From an uncultured Lachnospiraceae bacterium (GTDB lineage Bacteria > Bacillota_A > Clostridia > Lachnospirales > Lachnospiraceae), in assembly GCA_902801585.1 (NCBI GenBank), contig CADCIU010000027.1, positions 1 through 39,127 on the forward strand: a DNA stretch of 39,127 nucleotides, written 5' to 3'. Positions within the stretch are counted from its first letter, which is position 1. Every line of letters begins with the position of its first letter. The translations under genes and the position numbers were made by a program. The notes below the pieces were generated by a model that saw nothing but the letters and a program-made list of their open reading frames with translations, ran no database searches and was not told the DNA's origin. Positions 23,240 through 32,666 of the stretch are shown piece by piece.

Positions 23240-24670
23240 TTGTTCATGGGTGGTTTTTTTGGTGCTGCACTTCGCGAAGATGTCGTATTTGATCTGTTCT
23301 ACGGAACGGATTACCATTCTCATCTGGGCACAAGAAGAGCGGGAATGGCGGTATATGATCCCGTGAAAGGATTTGACCGCGCGATCCACAATATAGAGAG
23401 TTCCAATTTCAGGCCGAAATTTGAAAAAGACATCATAAAGATGAAAGGAAATCTCGGGATCGGATGTATAAGTGATTTCGAACCGCAGCCGCTGATCGTT
23501 CGCTCTCATCACGGTACTTATGCGATCACGACGGTAGGAAAGATCAATAATATCCACGAGCTGACAGACAAACTCTTTAGCGGGACCCACTCCCATTTTC
23601 TGGAGATGAGCGGAGGCGATATCAATCCGACCGAGATGGTAGCTTCTCTGATCAACCAGAAGAGCTCTATTGTTGAAGGAATACTCTATGCGCAGGAGAT
23701 GATCAAAGGTTCAATGACTTTTCTGATCATGACTCCCAAGGGGATCTACGCATCAAGAGACCGCTGGGGAAGGACTCCGGCCGTGATCGGCAAAAAAGAT
23801 ACTGGATATTGTGTTTGTTTCGAGAGCTTTTCTTATCTCAATCTCGGATATGAGCCCGAGAAGGAACTTGGGCCGGGAGAGGTCGTGTTCATCACACCTG
23901 ACGGATATGAAGTGATCATCCCTGCCCGCAGCGAGATGCGCATCTGTTCCTTCCTCTGGATCTACTACGGATTTCCGGCATCTTCCTACGAAGGCGTCAA
24001 CGTAGAAGATATGCGCTACGGATGCGGACGAAAACTGGCGGAACGTGACATGCGCAGAGGCAACATTCATCCTGACTGCGTGGCCGGCGTCCCGGACTCC
24101 GGTATTGCACACGCCATCGGTTATGCCAATACATCCGGTGTGCCTTACTCCAGGCCTTTCGTCAAATACACACCCACATGGCCCAGATCATTTATGCCCA
24201 CACATCAGAGCAAAAGGGATCTGATCGCCAAGATGAAACTGATCCCGATCCATAAGCTGATCGGCGGGAAACGCCTGCTCCTGATCGATGATTCGATCGT
24301 TCGCGGCACGCAGCTGAGGGAGACGACGGAATACCTCTACAACAGCGGTGCTGCTGAAGTCCACATCCGTCCCGCATGCCCTCCGCTGGTCTTCGGATGC
24401 AAATACCTCAATTTCTCTAGGTCAGATTCGGAGAAAGAACTGATCACAAGAAGAAAGATGGAACTTTTGGAGGGGACTGCATCCTTTACAGAGGCAACAC
24501 TCGAGAAATACACGGATCCGGATTCCGACCAGTATCACGCAATGCTGGAAGAGATCCGGAAGGAACTCAATTTCACATCTCTCCATTATCATCGTCTCGA
24601 TGATATGATCGATTCGATCGACATCGCTCCGTGCAATCTGTGCACATACTGCTGGAACGGAAGAGAGTAA
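23240..24670 (+). CDS. PurF-like amidophosphoribosyltransferase homologue lacking the catalytic cysteine
   Basis: 476 residues, start set by TTAAGGAGGCTTGTTCATG. PurF makes 5-phosphoribosylamine from PRPP with ammonia released from glutamine by an N-terminal Ntn domain whose catalytic residue is Cys1. Here the N-terminus reads 'MGGFFGAAL', with Gly where Cys is expected from 'CGxFG'. The oxyanion Asn-Gly is also changed ('TTVGKINN' for HNGNL-type sequence). The phosphoribosyltransferase domain is intact ('LLLIDDSIVRGTQLRETTEYL', residues 344-364). The probable [4Fe-4S] ligands of the B. subtilis-type enzyme are kept: Cys234 ('RICSFLWIYYGFP'), Cys385 ('PPLVFGCKY'), Cys466 and Cys469 ('CTYCWNG'). 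The best reading is an ammonia-dependent or non-canonical PurF paralogue. It stands alone, without other pur genes, and is followed by a terminator. Confidence 0.88.
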   Translation: MFMGGFFGAALREDVVFDLFYGTDYHSHLGTRRAGMAVYDPVKGFDRAIHNIESSNFRPKFEKDIIKMKGNLGIGCISDFEPQPLIVRSHHGTYAITTVGKINNIHELTDKLFSGTHSHFLEMSGGDINPTEMVASLINQKSSIVEGILYAQEMIKGSMTFLIMTPKGIYASRDRWGRTPAVIGKKDTGYCVCFESFSYLNLGYEPEKELGPGEVVFITPDGYEVIIPARSEMRICSFLWIYYGFPASSYEGVNVEDMRYGCGRKLAERDMRRGNIHPDCVAGVPDSGIAHAIGYANTSGVPYSRPFVKYTPTWPRSFMPTHQSKRDLIAKMKLIPIHKLIGGKRLLLIDDSIVRGTQLRETTEYLYNSGAAEVHIRPACPPLVFGCKYLNFSRSDSEKELITRRKMELLEGTASFTEATLEKYTDPDSDQYHAMLEEIRKELNFTSLHYHRLDDMIDSIDIAPCNLCTYCWNGRE

Positions 24671-24675
24671 AATAA

Positions 24676-24720
24676 ACCGGCCGCCCGGAGAGATCAACTC
24701 TGCGGGCGGCCGGTTGTTTT
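24676..24720 (+). terminator. Bidirectional terminator between the convergent PurF-like and citrate synthase genes
   Basis: A perfect 11-bp GC-rich stem, CCGGCCGCCCG (24677-24687) with CGGGCGGCCGG (24703-24713), is followed by TTGTTTT. On the minus strand it is followed by TTTATTTTAC, so it can serve both transcripts. Confidence 0.92.
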
Positions 24721-24757
24721 ATGATATTATTCTTATTCTCACAATATTTTGACGCGG

Positions 24758-26113
24758 TCAGCGCAGCTTCATCGGCACATAGTGCTGATGCTCGCCGATA
24801 TATTTGGTCGCAGGCCGCATGATCTTTCCGTCGTACATCTTGTTCTCTACATTATGCGCGACCCATCCGGCGACACGGGCGATCGCGAAAAGGGGCGTAT
24901 ACAGATCCTCAGGAATACCGAGCATCTTGTAGGCAAATCCGGAATAGTAGTCGACGTTAGTGCAGACCGTCTTGCCTTTTCTCTCCATGACGACTTTTTT
25001 GACGACCGATTCGAACGCCTCATAAAAATCATACCTCTCGGGACAGCCCTGCTCCTGAGAAAGTCTGTGACAGAGCCCTCTGAGGAGCTCGCATCTGGGA
25101 TCGCTGAGCGTATAGACGGCGTGGCCGAATCCGTATATGAGCCCGGAATTGTCAAAATAGTCTTTGTCCAGGATCCTCTCGACAATAGTGCGAAGCAGGT
25201 TCTCGTCACAGGAGTAATGCGTGTCCGCAATGATCTGCTGCATCATCTTGGTGACGCTGATATTGGCACCGCCGTGCTTTGGTCCCTTGAGAGAGCCGAT
25301 GGATCCGCACACGGCGGAGTAGAGATCGGTTCCGGTTGATCCCATGACGACATTTGTGAAGGTCGAGTTGTTGCCCCCGCCGTGCTCGGCATGGATCATA
25401 AGGATCGCATCGAGAACGGAAGCCTCCTGATCAGTGAATTTGCCGTCCGTGCGGAGCATATAGAGGATGTTCTCCGCGATGGAATAGTCAGGCCTGGGAT
25501 AGTGAATGATCAGGGAGTTCCTGTAAAAATGGTGCATCTTGGCAAAATAGGAATAGCAGCCGATCGACGGAAACTTTGCGACCAGATCGATCCCCTTGAG
25601 TAATGTCTGATAGGTGTCCTGCGCGTCGGGATCCGGCGCATAGTTGTACAGGGAGATCGTACAGGACTGCAGCTTATTCATCAGGTTTCTGGACGGTGTC
25701 CTGAGGATATCGTTGGTGAGGAAATCGGAAGGGAGATCATAGCGGTCGGACAGACACTTCTTGAAACTCTCGAATTCCGTGCGGTCGGGCAGAAATCCGA
25801 ACAGCAGAAGAAAGACCGTCTCCTCGTAACCATAATGATTCTGCCGGTTCTTGAGCAGTTCCCTTATGCTGTAGCCGCGATAGATCAGGTCACCTTCACA
25901 CGGAATGACATGCCCCTCTTCGTCCATGGTATATCCGATGACGTCGCATACTTTGGTGAGACCGATGCGGACACCGGTGCCGTCGTCGTTTCTAAGTCCC
26001 TTTTTAACATTATATTCTTTGAACAGCGGATTGGGGATATCTGTGAAATTGGAGGATCTCCCGAAAAACCGCGCCAGTATATTATCATCGTGAAAAATGA
26101 GGTTGTTATCCAT
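24758..26113 (-). CDS. gltA: Citrate synthase
   Basis: 451 residues from ATG 26113; AAAGGAGACGATCG before it fixes the start, although the frame is open further upstream. It condenses acetyl-CoA and oxaloacetate to citrate, here probably feeding 2-oxoglutarate/glutamate synthesis in an anaerobe. Catalytic segments: 'ILMIHAEHGGGNNSTFTNVVMGSTGTD' (first His), 'GLIYGFGHAVYTLSDPR' (second His) and 'TNVDYYSGFAYKMLGIPEDLYTPLFAIARVAGWVAH' (Asp). The N-terminal region has 'CEGDLIYRGYSIRELL' with the family's dimer fold. The length and HGGGNNST form match the clostridial branch. It is monocistronic and convergent with the PurF-like gene, and divergent from the hybrid histidine kinase. Confidence 0.96.
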   Translation of the reverse strand: MDNNLIFHDDNILARFFGRSSNFTDIPNPLFKEYNVKKGLRNDDGTGVRIGLTKVCDVIGYTMDEEGHVIPCEGDLIYRGYSIRELLKNRQNHYGYEETVFLLLFGFLPDRTEFESFKKCLSDRYDLPSDFLTNDILRTPSRNLMNKLQSCTISLYNYAPDPDAQDTYQTLLKGIDLVAKFPSIGCYSYFAKMHHFYRNSLIIHYPRPDYSIAENILYMLRTDGKFTDQEASVLDAILMIHAEHGGGNNSTFTNVVMGSTGTDLYSAVCGSIGSLKGPKHGGANISVTKMMQQIIADTHYSCDENLLRTIVERILDKDYFDNSGLIYGFGHAVYTLSDPRCELLRGLCHRLSQEQGCPERYDFYEAFESVVKKVVMERKGKTVCTNVDYYSGFAYKMLGIPEDLYTPLFAIARVAGWVAHNVENKMYDGKIMRPATKYIGEHQHYVPMKLR

Positions 26114-26162
26114 CGATCGTCTCCTTTGGATTATTGTATACAAGAATTCAGCATTTCTGCAT

Positions 26163-26192
26163 ATTATATCATGTTCTTGATATTTTAGAACA
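26163..26192 (-). promoter_or_regulatory. Citrate synthase promoter region with inverted repeat
   Basis: Minus-strand -10 TATAAT (26168-26163). The -35 is poor (TGTTCT or GTTCTA). An inverted repeat TGTTCT (26172-26177) / AGAACA (26187-26192) with 9-nt gap covers the spacer and -35 region. It fits an operator or an activator site compensating for the weak -35. The regulator is unknown. Confidence 0.5.
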
Positions 26193-26209
26193 GTAAATTG
26201 CCGGCAGTG

Positions 26210-26239
26210 TTGAGATTTTTGTATCTTAAATGGTATCAT
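26210..26239 (+). promoter_or_regulatory. Probable promoter of the hybrid histidine kinase
   Basis: -35 TTGAGA (26210-26215) and -10 TATCAT (26234-26239) with an 18-nt spacer. The transcript would carry a leader of about 85 nt containing GC-rich complementary GGCC segments. The citrate synthase promoter lies back to back within 20 nt. Confidence 0.45.
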
Positions 26240-26329
26240 AAGTAGGAGTATTCGGGCCTAAGCCGGTCACGGCCTGTCCGGACGAGTTCAAACACTTTAA
26301 ATGGAACCAATGCAAAAAAGGCGGCATTT

Positions 26330-28072
26330 ATGAGAAAAAAAGAAGTAAAAAGTCCGAAAAGCACGATAGCAGATGCTCCGGAAGGGCTTTCATCTATACA
26401 GAAAACAGTTCTTGAATCACTTTTAAGAGAATATGAGATCGCGATGATGCTCGATCTCCAGGACGACTCCTACGAGATCTTTAAGATGGCAGGCAGATTT
26501 GCCAAATTCCTTTCCGGTATCCTCAGGAAAAAGTTTTCATCGACCATGCTGGAGATCGCGGACGGCTGTATTTATTCTTATGACTACGATCTGTTCATCA
26601 GCGCTGTCAGCCTCGACAGCCTCAGGAACAGGCTGGAGACGGAATCTTACTACAGCTTTGTGTTCAGGGCCATCACCAGCAGAGGACCTGAGTATTTCCG
26701 CATGAGGATCATCAAATCAGAGGAAGGATCCAAAGCTTTCGTCGGCGTCTCCTGCATACAGGATGAGATGAGCAGGGAACTGCAGCAGAGGAGACTTTTT
26801 GAGGGAGCACTTGACAGAGCAAGAAGCGCAGATTCCGCGAAGAGCACATTCCTCACGAATATGTCACATGACATCCGTACACCCATGAACGCGATCATCG
26901 GTTTCACAAACATCGCATCCCTTCATTTGGACGATACGGAAAAGGTCAAGGACGCGCTCGACAAAATCCGTACTTCCAGCAATCATTTGCTCAGCCTGAT
27001 CAATAATGTCCTGGATATGAGCCGCATTGAGAGCGGACGGATCACGATCAATGAGAACCGGTGCAGCCTGAAAAATATCGTGGAGAACATCTGCAATATA
27101 CTGCAGCCGCAGATGCAGGCCAAAAAACTGACTTTTCACGTGGATATGAAAGCCGTCTCTGAGCCTGAGGTATACTGTGACGACACCAGGATCACACAGC
27201 TTCTGCTCAATCTGCTGAGCAATGCAGTGAAATACACAAAGGAAGGCGGAGAGATCCTCCTGAGCATCAGACAGAAAAAGACTGTGCACGGCAGCCGTTA
27301 CAACGGTTATGAGTTTATTGTGCGCGACAACGGGATCGGGATCAGCAAGGAATTCCTCCCCCACGTGTTTGAACCGTTCGAGAGAGAGAGCGGCAGGATC
27401 GAGAACAATTCTTACGGAAGCGGTCTCGGGATGTCCATTGCAAAGGGAATCGTCGATATCATGGGCGGCAGCATACATGTGGAGAGCAAAGTGGATGAAG
27501 GTACGGTATTCATCGTCAGCCTCGAATTCAGGCCCGCCGGGCACAATGAAGATCCCTGCGCGCCGCTCGGCAGTGAAGAGGGTCGGAATTCAGAGGATAC
27601 GGAATACTCTCTTACAGGCGAAGATAATATGGCCGTCTTTCACGGGCGCAGAGCGCAGGACAATTCCGGATCAGCCAATCTTGGCATGGTAGAGGGAAGG
27701 AGACTGCTGCTCGTGGAGGATAACCCTCTCAACCGGGAGATCGCAGAGGAAATGCTGGTTGAAGACGGTTTTAAGGTGGATACCGCAGAAAACGGAAGAA
27801 TAGCATTGCAAAAGATCATGGCATCGGATCCGTGGTACTATTCGGCAATCCTTATGGATATCCAGATGCCGGTCATGGACGGTTATGAGGCGACTGAAAG
27901 GATCCGTCTCCTGCCCGACAGGAGCAGAGCGCAGATCCCTATCATAGCGATGACAGCTAATGCTTTCAGCGAGGACCGCACCAAAGCAGCGGAGTGCGGT
28001 ATGGATGCCTATATCACGAAACCCGTGGATGTCCTTACGCTCCGCTATGTGCTGCGGCGCGTTCTCAGATAA
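26330..28072 (+). CDS. Cytosolic hybrid sensor histidine kinase with C-terminal receiver domain
   Basis: 580 residues with no membrane segment, so a soluble sensor. Residues about 25-150 are a PAS-like input region ('[14 protein letters not shown]', '[22 protein letters not shown]'). A HisKA domain carries His180 in '[16 protein letters not shown]'. The HATPase shows the N box ('[13 protein letters not shown]'), Asp333 in 'VRDNGIGIS' and '[14 protein letters not shown]'. After a variable linker (about 402-455) a receiver domain follows ('[17 protein letters not shown]', Asp510 in '[12 protein letters not shown]', Lys564 in 'YITKPV'). The phosphate probably moves from His180 to Asp510. No Hpt or separate response regulator is nearby, so the output is not visible. 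udp starts only 30 nt after it. Confidence 0.95.
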   Translation: MRKKEVKSPKSTIADAPEGLSSIQKTVLESLLREYEIAMMLDLQDDSYEIFKMAGRFAKFLSGILRKKFSSTMLEIADGCIYSYDYDLFISAVSLDSLRNRLETESYYSFVFRAITSRGPEYFRMRIIKSEEGSKAFVGVSCIQDEMSRELQQRRLFEGALDRARSADSAKSTFLTNMSHDIRTPMNAIIGFTNIASLHLDDTEKVKDALDKIRTSSNHLLSLINNVLDMSRIESGRITINENRCSLKNIVENICNILQPQMQAKKLTFHVDMKAVSEPEVYCDDTRITQLLLNLLSNAVKYTKEGGEILLSIRQKKTVHGSRYNGYEFIVRDNGIGISKEFLPHVFEPFERESGRIENNSYGSGLGMSIAKGIVDIMGGSIHVESKVDEGTVFIVSLEFRPAGHNEDPCAPLGSEEGRNSEDTEYSLTGEDNMAVFHGRRAQDNSGSANLGMVEGRRLLLVEDNPLNREIAEEMLVEDGFKVDTAENGRIALQKIMASDPWYYSAILMDIQMPVMDGYEATERIRLLPDRSRAQIPIIAMTANAFSEDRTKAAECGMDAYITKPVDVLTLRYVLRRVLR

Positions 28073-28101
28073 ACATACACTACAGATCAGGAGGAGAGAT
28101 T

Positions 28102-28881
28102 ATGATACCGGCTTATTCAATTGATCCCGCCAGACAATACCATATTCAGGTGGCAAAAGGGGAAGTCGGACGATATGTGCTGCTTCCGGGAGATCCCAAG
28201 AGATGTGCCAAGATCGCGCAGTATTTTGACGATCCGGTTCTGATCGCAGACAGCCGTGAATTTGTGACTTATACAGGAACAGTAGACGGCATCAGGATCA
28301 GCACCGTATCAACCGGGATCGGAGGGCCTTCCGCCGCGATCGCATTGGAAGAACTGGTCAACTGCGGCGCAGACACTTTTATCAGGGTCGGGACCTGCGG
28401 AGGAATGCAGGAAGAGGTTCTGAGCGGTGATCTGGTGATCGCCTCGGGCGCGATCCGCAGGGACGGAACGAGCGCCGAATACACACCGATCGAATACCCG
28501 GCAGTCCCCGATTTTGAAGTGACGTGTGCGCTTCGCGAAGCAGCCGTCCGTTTGAACGAGAGATACCATATCGGTGTCGTGCACTGCAAGGATGCATTCT
28601 ACGGACAGCACAATCCGGAGCTTCTTCCTCAAAGCAGCGTTCTCATGCAGAAATGGGATGCCTATCTGAGGATGGGCTGTCTTGCCTCTGAAATGGAATC
28701 GGCAACGCTGTTCATCGTTGGAGGCTACAGAAAGGTGAGGACGGGAACTGTCCTTCTGACCATGGCCAATCAGACCAGGGCTGCCAAAGGTCTCAGCAAT
28801 CCCATTGTCCACGACACAGACAGCGCGATCAGGACAGCCATCGAAGCGGTGAGGATCCTGGACAGAAAGGATCGGGAGTGA
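28102..28881 (+). CDS. udp: Uridine phosphorylase (PNP/UDP family 1)
   Basis: 259 residues from ATG 28102, preceded by AGGAGGAGAGATT; the frame is open upstream into the kinase gene but those codons are not protein-like. It cleaves uridine with phosphate to uracil and ribose 1-phosphate. Motifs: '[20 protein letters not shown]' (phosphate-binding Gly-Asp), '[20 protein letters not shown]', '[15 protein letters not shown]' and '[24 protein letters not shown]' (the ME-S-A ribose/phosphate site). The nearest neighbours of this pattern act on uridine, but purine specificity cannot be excluded by eye. It overlaps a one-base gap with cdd, so the two form a pyrimidine salvage pair. Confidence 0.9.
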   Translation: MIPAYSIDPARQYHIQVAKGEVGRYVLLPGDPKRCAKIAQYFDDPVLIADSREFVTYTGTVDGIRISTVSTGIGGPSAAIALEELVNCGADTFIRVGTCGGMQEEVLSGDLVIASGAIRRDGTSAEYTPIEYPAVPDFEVTCALREAAVRLNERYHIGVVHCKDAFYGQHNPELLPQSSVLMQKWDAYLRMGCLASEMESATLFIVGGYRKVRTGTVLLTMANQTRAAKGLSNPIVHDTDSAIRTAIEAVRILDRKDRE

Positions 28882-28882
28882 C

Positions 28883-29329
28883 ATGGCTGACGATATAAAA
28901 ACAACTAAGGGCAGTGAGAATATGTACGAAACACTGATCCGCACTGCGCTTGAAATGAGAAAGAAAGCGTATTGCCCTTACTCGGGTTTTTCTGTGGGAG
29001 CCGCACTTTTATGCAGTGACGGCACAGTCTATACAGGATGCAATATAGAGAATGCCGCATATTCCGTCTCCATCTGCGCGGAGAGGACGGCCTTTGTCAA
29101 GGCGGTCAGCGACGGAAAGCGGGAATTCACAGCGATTGCTATAGCCGGCGGGAAAGCTGAGCAGCCGGAAAAATACAGCTATCCGTGCGGCACATGCAGA
29201 CAGCTCATGCGGGAGTTCTGCCATCCTAAAGATTTCAAGATCATCACGGCGGTCAGTTTGGATGACTACAGGATCTGCACCTTGAAGGAGCTGCTTCCCG
29301 ATTCCTTCGGACCGGGAAACCTGGTCTGA
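28883..29329 (+). CDS. cdd: Cytidine deaminase
   Basis: 148 residues from ATG 28883, with GGGAG at the end of udp as ribosome site. The typical family N-terminus ('MYETLIRTALEMRKKAYCPYSGFSVGAALL') begins at an internal ATG (28922), so a 135-aa form is possible. It deaminates cytidine and deoxycytidine to uridine and deoxyuridine, the substrates of the enzyme encoded just upstream. Zinc site: 'SICAERTAF' (Cys-Ala-Glu, with the proton-shuttling Glu) and 'YPCGTCRQLMREF' (PCxxC). 'GCNIENAAYS' binds the ribose. Full length for the small tetrameric class. Confidence 0.96.
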   Translation: MADDIKTTKGSENMYETLIRTALEMRKKAYCPYSGFSVGAALLCSDGTVYTGCNIENAAYSVSICAERTAFVKAVSDGKREFTAIAIAGGKAEQPEKYSYPCGTCRQLMREFCHPKDFKIITAVSLDDYRICTLKELLPDSFGPGNLV

Positions 29330-29387
29330 AAGGCGGATCAACAAAACCGCCGCGCAGCAGTGCGGCATATGAAATGGCGGATTAAAA

Positions 29388-29714
29388 ATGGAATGCAAAG
29401 AGTTTACAAGCCTGATTCATGATTTTATACACGACCGGCTCGATGAGATCAAGCTGTCGGAGTTTCTTGAACACGTACAGGAGTGTGATGACTGCAGGGA
29501 CGAGCTCAGGATCCAGTACCTGATCTATGAGGGACTCGAGCGCCTCGAGGCAGGTGATACATTTGATGTGGACAAGGACCTTGCCCACTTGATGGAACAG
29601 CAGAAAACACTCCTCACGATGAGAAGAGGCGTCGAGAAGACGGCGATCGCCTTTGAGATCATAACGACAGCGGCCTTTTTGATCGTTGTGAGCGTCATTT
29701 TGTTTTATCATTGA
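29388..29714 (+). CDS. Small zf-HC2 (anti-sigma-like) single-pass membrane protein
   Basis: 108 residues. The N-terminus has the zinc-finger pattern of zf-HC2 anti-sigma domains: Cys3, then His29-x3-Cys33-x2-Cys36 ('HVQECDDC'). A helical linker follows (about 45-80). One membrane span lies at about 85-106 ('AIAFEIITTAAFLIVVSVILFY'), and the protein ends at once with no extracytoplasmic domain. By family analogy the N-terminal part would face the cytosol and could bind a sigma factor or another regulator. No sigma factor gene is adjacent; the neighbours are cdd and polA, so the partner is unknown. The ribosome site is weak (GGCGGATTAAAAATG). Confidence 0.85.
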   Translation: MECKEFTSLIHDFIHDRLDEIKLSEFLEHVQECDDCRDELRIQYLIYEGLERLEAGDTFDVDKDLAHLMEQQKTLLTMRRGVEKTAIAFEIITTAAFLIVVSVILFYH

Positions 29715-29805
29715 ATAAAAACGGCGGATTTATACGGCGGATACAGATTCAGAAGCGGGCCGTGTCCTGTATCTGCCTGAGCGGCCTGAAGGGAAGGAAT
29801 GACGG

Positions 29806-32601
29806 ATGGATAAAAAAAAGCTGGTACTGGTAGACGGACACAGTATTTTGAACAGGGCATTTTACGGGATGCCCGATCTCACAAATGCGGCCGGCGTTCA
29901 CACGGGTGCAGTATTCGGTTTTCTGAATATCCTGTTTAAGATCCTGGACGAGGAAAAAGCGGATTACCTGTCCGTTGCTTTCGATGTTCACGCGCCGACC
30001 TTCCGCCATGAGAAATACGAGGCTTATAAAGGGACCAGAAAGCCTATGCCCGAAGAGCTTCGCCAGCAGGTTCCGCTGATCAAGAAAGTCCTTGTTTCCA
30101 TGGGCGTTCAGATCCGCGAGCAAGCCGGACTGGAGGCCGACGATATACTGGGGACTCTGGCAAAACGGGGTGAGGCGGAAGGAATGGAGGTCTCTCTGGT
30201 CTCCGGAGACAGAGATCTGCTTCAGATCGCTTCGGACCACATCTGTGTCCGGATCCCCAAGACAAAACAGGGACAGACAGTCATCGAGAATTACTATGCA
30301 GCCGATGTGCTCAATACTTACCGTGTGACTCCCACCGCTTATATTGATGTCAAAGCGCTCATGGGAGACAGTTCGGACAATGTGCCCGGTGTGCCCAAAG
30401 TGGGTGAAAAAACTGCGACACAGCTCATTGTTGATTACGGAAGCGTGGACGGTGTCTATGACCACATCGATGAGATCAAAAAGCCGGCGCTAAGGAAAAC
30501 TCTTTCCGAAAACGAGGACCTGGCAAGACTGAGCCTGTTCCTGGTGACGATCAAGACCGACTGTGATATTATCACGGACTGGGAGGAGGCCGGGATCGGC
30601 AATCTCTATACACCCGAAGCCTTTGCACTGTTTACGGAACTGAATTTCAGGGCATTTCTGCCGAGATTTGATACTGCGGCCGCAGAACAGGGACACAAAG
30701 AGCTGACTATAGAGACGATCTCGGACCTGAACCGCGCCGCTCAGTACATGGGCAGCCTTGCGGACCGGATCCGAAGCGCTTCGAAAGAACAACCTGTCGT
30801 GATCGGTTTTTATCCCGCAGGAGGCACTACCGACTACAGCAGCACTGCGCAAAGCAGTGTAAAGCGTCTGTGCGGCGCAGCATTCTGCGTTGGGATGAAT
30901 TCCGTGTTTGTGGAAACAGAAGCGGAAGATGCCCGGGAGAGGATATCCGAAGAGGCCTTCAAAGACATGCTCAGGGAGCTCCGGCTTGCTGTGCGCAAAA
31001 AGTGCGCAGAAGAATCTGCGGGCGATATCGAAGCGGCATCAGAACCGGCTTCCATCGCAGTCTTCGGCATCAAGAAGCAATACCCGGTCTGGGGGATCGA
31101 CAGCGCAGCCGAGTTCGGGAAGGGGATCCGTCTGGAAGGATTCTCTGACCTCCTTATTGAGTGTTACCTCTGTAATCCCCTGCAAAGCGATTACCAGCCT
31201 GAGATGACGGCTTCGGAATATCTCGAGGAGTCCTATCCCACATGGAAACAGGTCTTTGACAAAAAGTCACCGGAAGAGGCATTTGCCAACCAGAAAGAAG
31301 AACTGATCCGGTATGCGTGCCGGATGGCCTCAGTCTTTGCCCGTGCAGCAGGACCCGTGGAGGAGAGACTGGCGCGGGAGAACATGACAGAGCTCTACAG
31401 AAATATTGAGAGACCGCTCAGCTATATTCTCTACGACATGGAAAGGATCGGGATCCGCATTCAGCCAAAGGAGCTTGAAGAGTACAGCAAACAGCTGGGA
31501 GAACAGGCAGACGCTCTTGCGGCGAGGATCTACGAGGCCTGTGGTGAGGAGTTCAACATTGCCTCCCCCAAACAGCTCGGTGTCATTCTTTTTGAAAAGC
31601 TCGGCATGCCGGGCGGCAAGAAGACGAAGACCGGATATTCCACTGCGGCAGGTGTTCTGGAGAAGCTGGCGCCTGACTACCCTGTGGTGAATGACATTCT
31701 GGAGTACAGAGCAGTCACCAAGCTTAAATCCACTTATGCGGACGGGCTCACCGCATTTGTCGCGCAGGACGGAAGGATCCATACAAGTTTTAACCAGACG
31801 ATCACGGCAACCGGCAGGATCAGTTCCACGGATCCCAACCTCCAGAATATTCCCATGAAGACAGAGATGGGCAAGAAGATCCGCAAGGCTTTCATTCCTT
31901 CCGAAAGCATGCGTTTCGCGGATGCCGATTATTCCCAGATCGAACTCAGGATTCTGGCGCATATGAGCGGCGACAAAGAGCTGATCGAAGCCTACAGGGA
32001 AAACAAGGACATTCACAGGATCACGGCTTCCAAAGTGTTCAATACTCCCTTCGAAGAGGTCACGCCGCTTCAGAGAAGAAATGCGAAGGCAGTGAATTTC
32101 GGGATCGTCTACGGGATCAGCTCCTTCGGCTTAAGCCAGGGACTGAGTATATCGCGAAAGGAAGCGGCAGAATATATCGATGCTTATTTCAAAACTTACC
32201 CGGGCATTAAGGCATTTCTCGACAAACTCGTAAAAGATGCCAAAGAAAACGGGTATGCGGTCACGATGTACGGGCGCCGCAGGCCGGTACCGGAATTAAA
32301 GAGCAGCAACTTTATGCAGAGATCTTTCGGAGAGAGAGTCGCCATGAATTCTCCGATCCAGGGAAGCGCCGCGGACATCATCAAGATCGCGATGATCCGC
32401 GTGTGGGAAGCTCTCCTGAAAGGGAATATGAAGTCAAGACTGATCCTTCAGATCCACGACGAACTTCTGATCGAAGCTTCGCCCGAGGAAGAGAAAGCGG
32501 TCATGGATCTGCTCGCCGCAGAGATGGCGGGTGCCGCCGATATGTCAGTCGCTCTGGAGACGGACGTTCACAGCGGAGATGACTGGTACATGGCAAAATA
32601 G
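29806..32601 (+). CDS. polA: DNA polymerase I
   Basis: 931 residues. The enzyme fills gaps and removes RNA primers. The 5'-nuclease domain (about 1-300) is intact: 'LVLVDGHSILNRAFYG', 'EADDILGTLAKRGE', 'SGDRDLLQIA' and 'MGDSSDNVPGVPKVGEKTA'. The middle region (about 305-520) corresponds to the 3'-5' exonuclease fold but lacks the DxE and other carboxylates ('VIGFYPAGGTTDYSS' in place of an aspartate motif), so proofreading is not expected. The polymerase domain has motif A ('DADYSQIELRILAHMS', Asp706/Asp708), motif B ('RRNAKAVNFGIVYGISSFGLS') and motif C ('QIHDELLIEA', His884-Asp885-Glu886). The start follows GGGAAGGAATGACGG. coaE starts 65 nt downstream. Confidence 0.97.
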   Translation: MDKKKLVLVDGHSILNRAFYGMPDLTNAAGVHTGAVFGFLNILFKILDEEKADYLSVAFDVHAPTFRHEKYEAYKGTRKPMPEELRQQVPLIKKVLVSMGVQIREQAGLEADDILGTLAKRGEAEGMEVSLVSGDRDLLQIASDHICVRIPKTKQGQTVIENYYAADVLNTYRVTPTAYIDVKALMGDSSDNVPGVPKVGEKTATQLIVDYGSVDGVYDHIDEIKKPALRKTLSENEDLARLSLFLVTIKTDCDIITDWEEAGIGNLYTPEAFALFTELNFRAFLPRFDTAAAEQGHKELTIETISDLNRAAQYMGSLADRIRSASKEQPVVIGFYPAGGTTDYSSTAQSSVKRLCGAAFCVGMNSVFVETEAEDARERISEEAFKDMLRELRLAVRKKCAEESAGDIEAASEPASIAVFGIKKQYPVWGIDSAAEFGKGIRLEGFSDLLIECYLCNPLQSDYQPEMTASEYLEESYPTWKQVFDKKSPEEAFANQKEELIRYACRMASVFARAAGPVEERLARENMTELYRNIERPLSYILYDMERIGIRIQPKELEEYSKQLGEQADALAARIYEACGEEFNIASPKQLGVILFEKLGMPGGKKTKTGYSTAAGVLEKLAPDYPVVNDILEYRAVTKLKSTYADGLTAFVAQDGRIHTSFNQTITATGRISSTDPNLQNIPMKTEMGKKIRKAFIPSESMRFADADYSQIELRILAHMSGDKELIEAYRENKDIHRITASKVFNTPFEEVTPLQRRNAKAVNFGIVYGISSFGLSQGLSISRKEAAEYIDAYFKTYPGIKAFLDKLVKDAKENGYAVTMYGRRRPVPELKSSNFMQRSFGERVAMNSPIQGSAADIIKIAMIRVWEALLKGNMKSRLILQIHDELLIEASPEEEKAVMDLLAAEMAGAADMSVALETDVHSGDDWYMAK

Positions 32602-32666
32602 ACAATTCATTGTGTCCGTAACCCGAAGCCTTCCGGATACGTTAGACAGTACAGAAAGAGGGAAAT

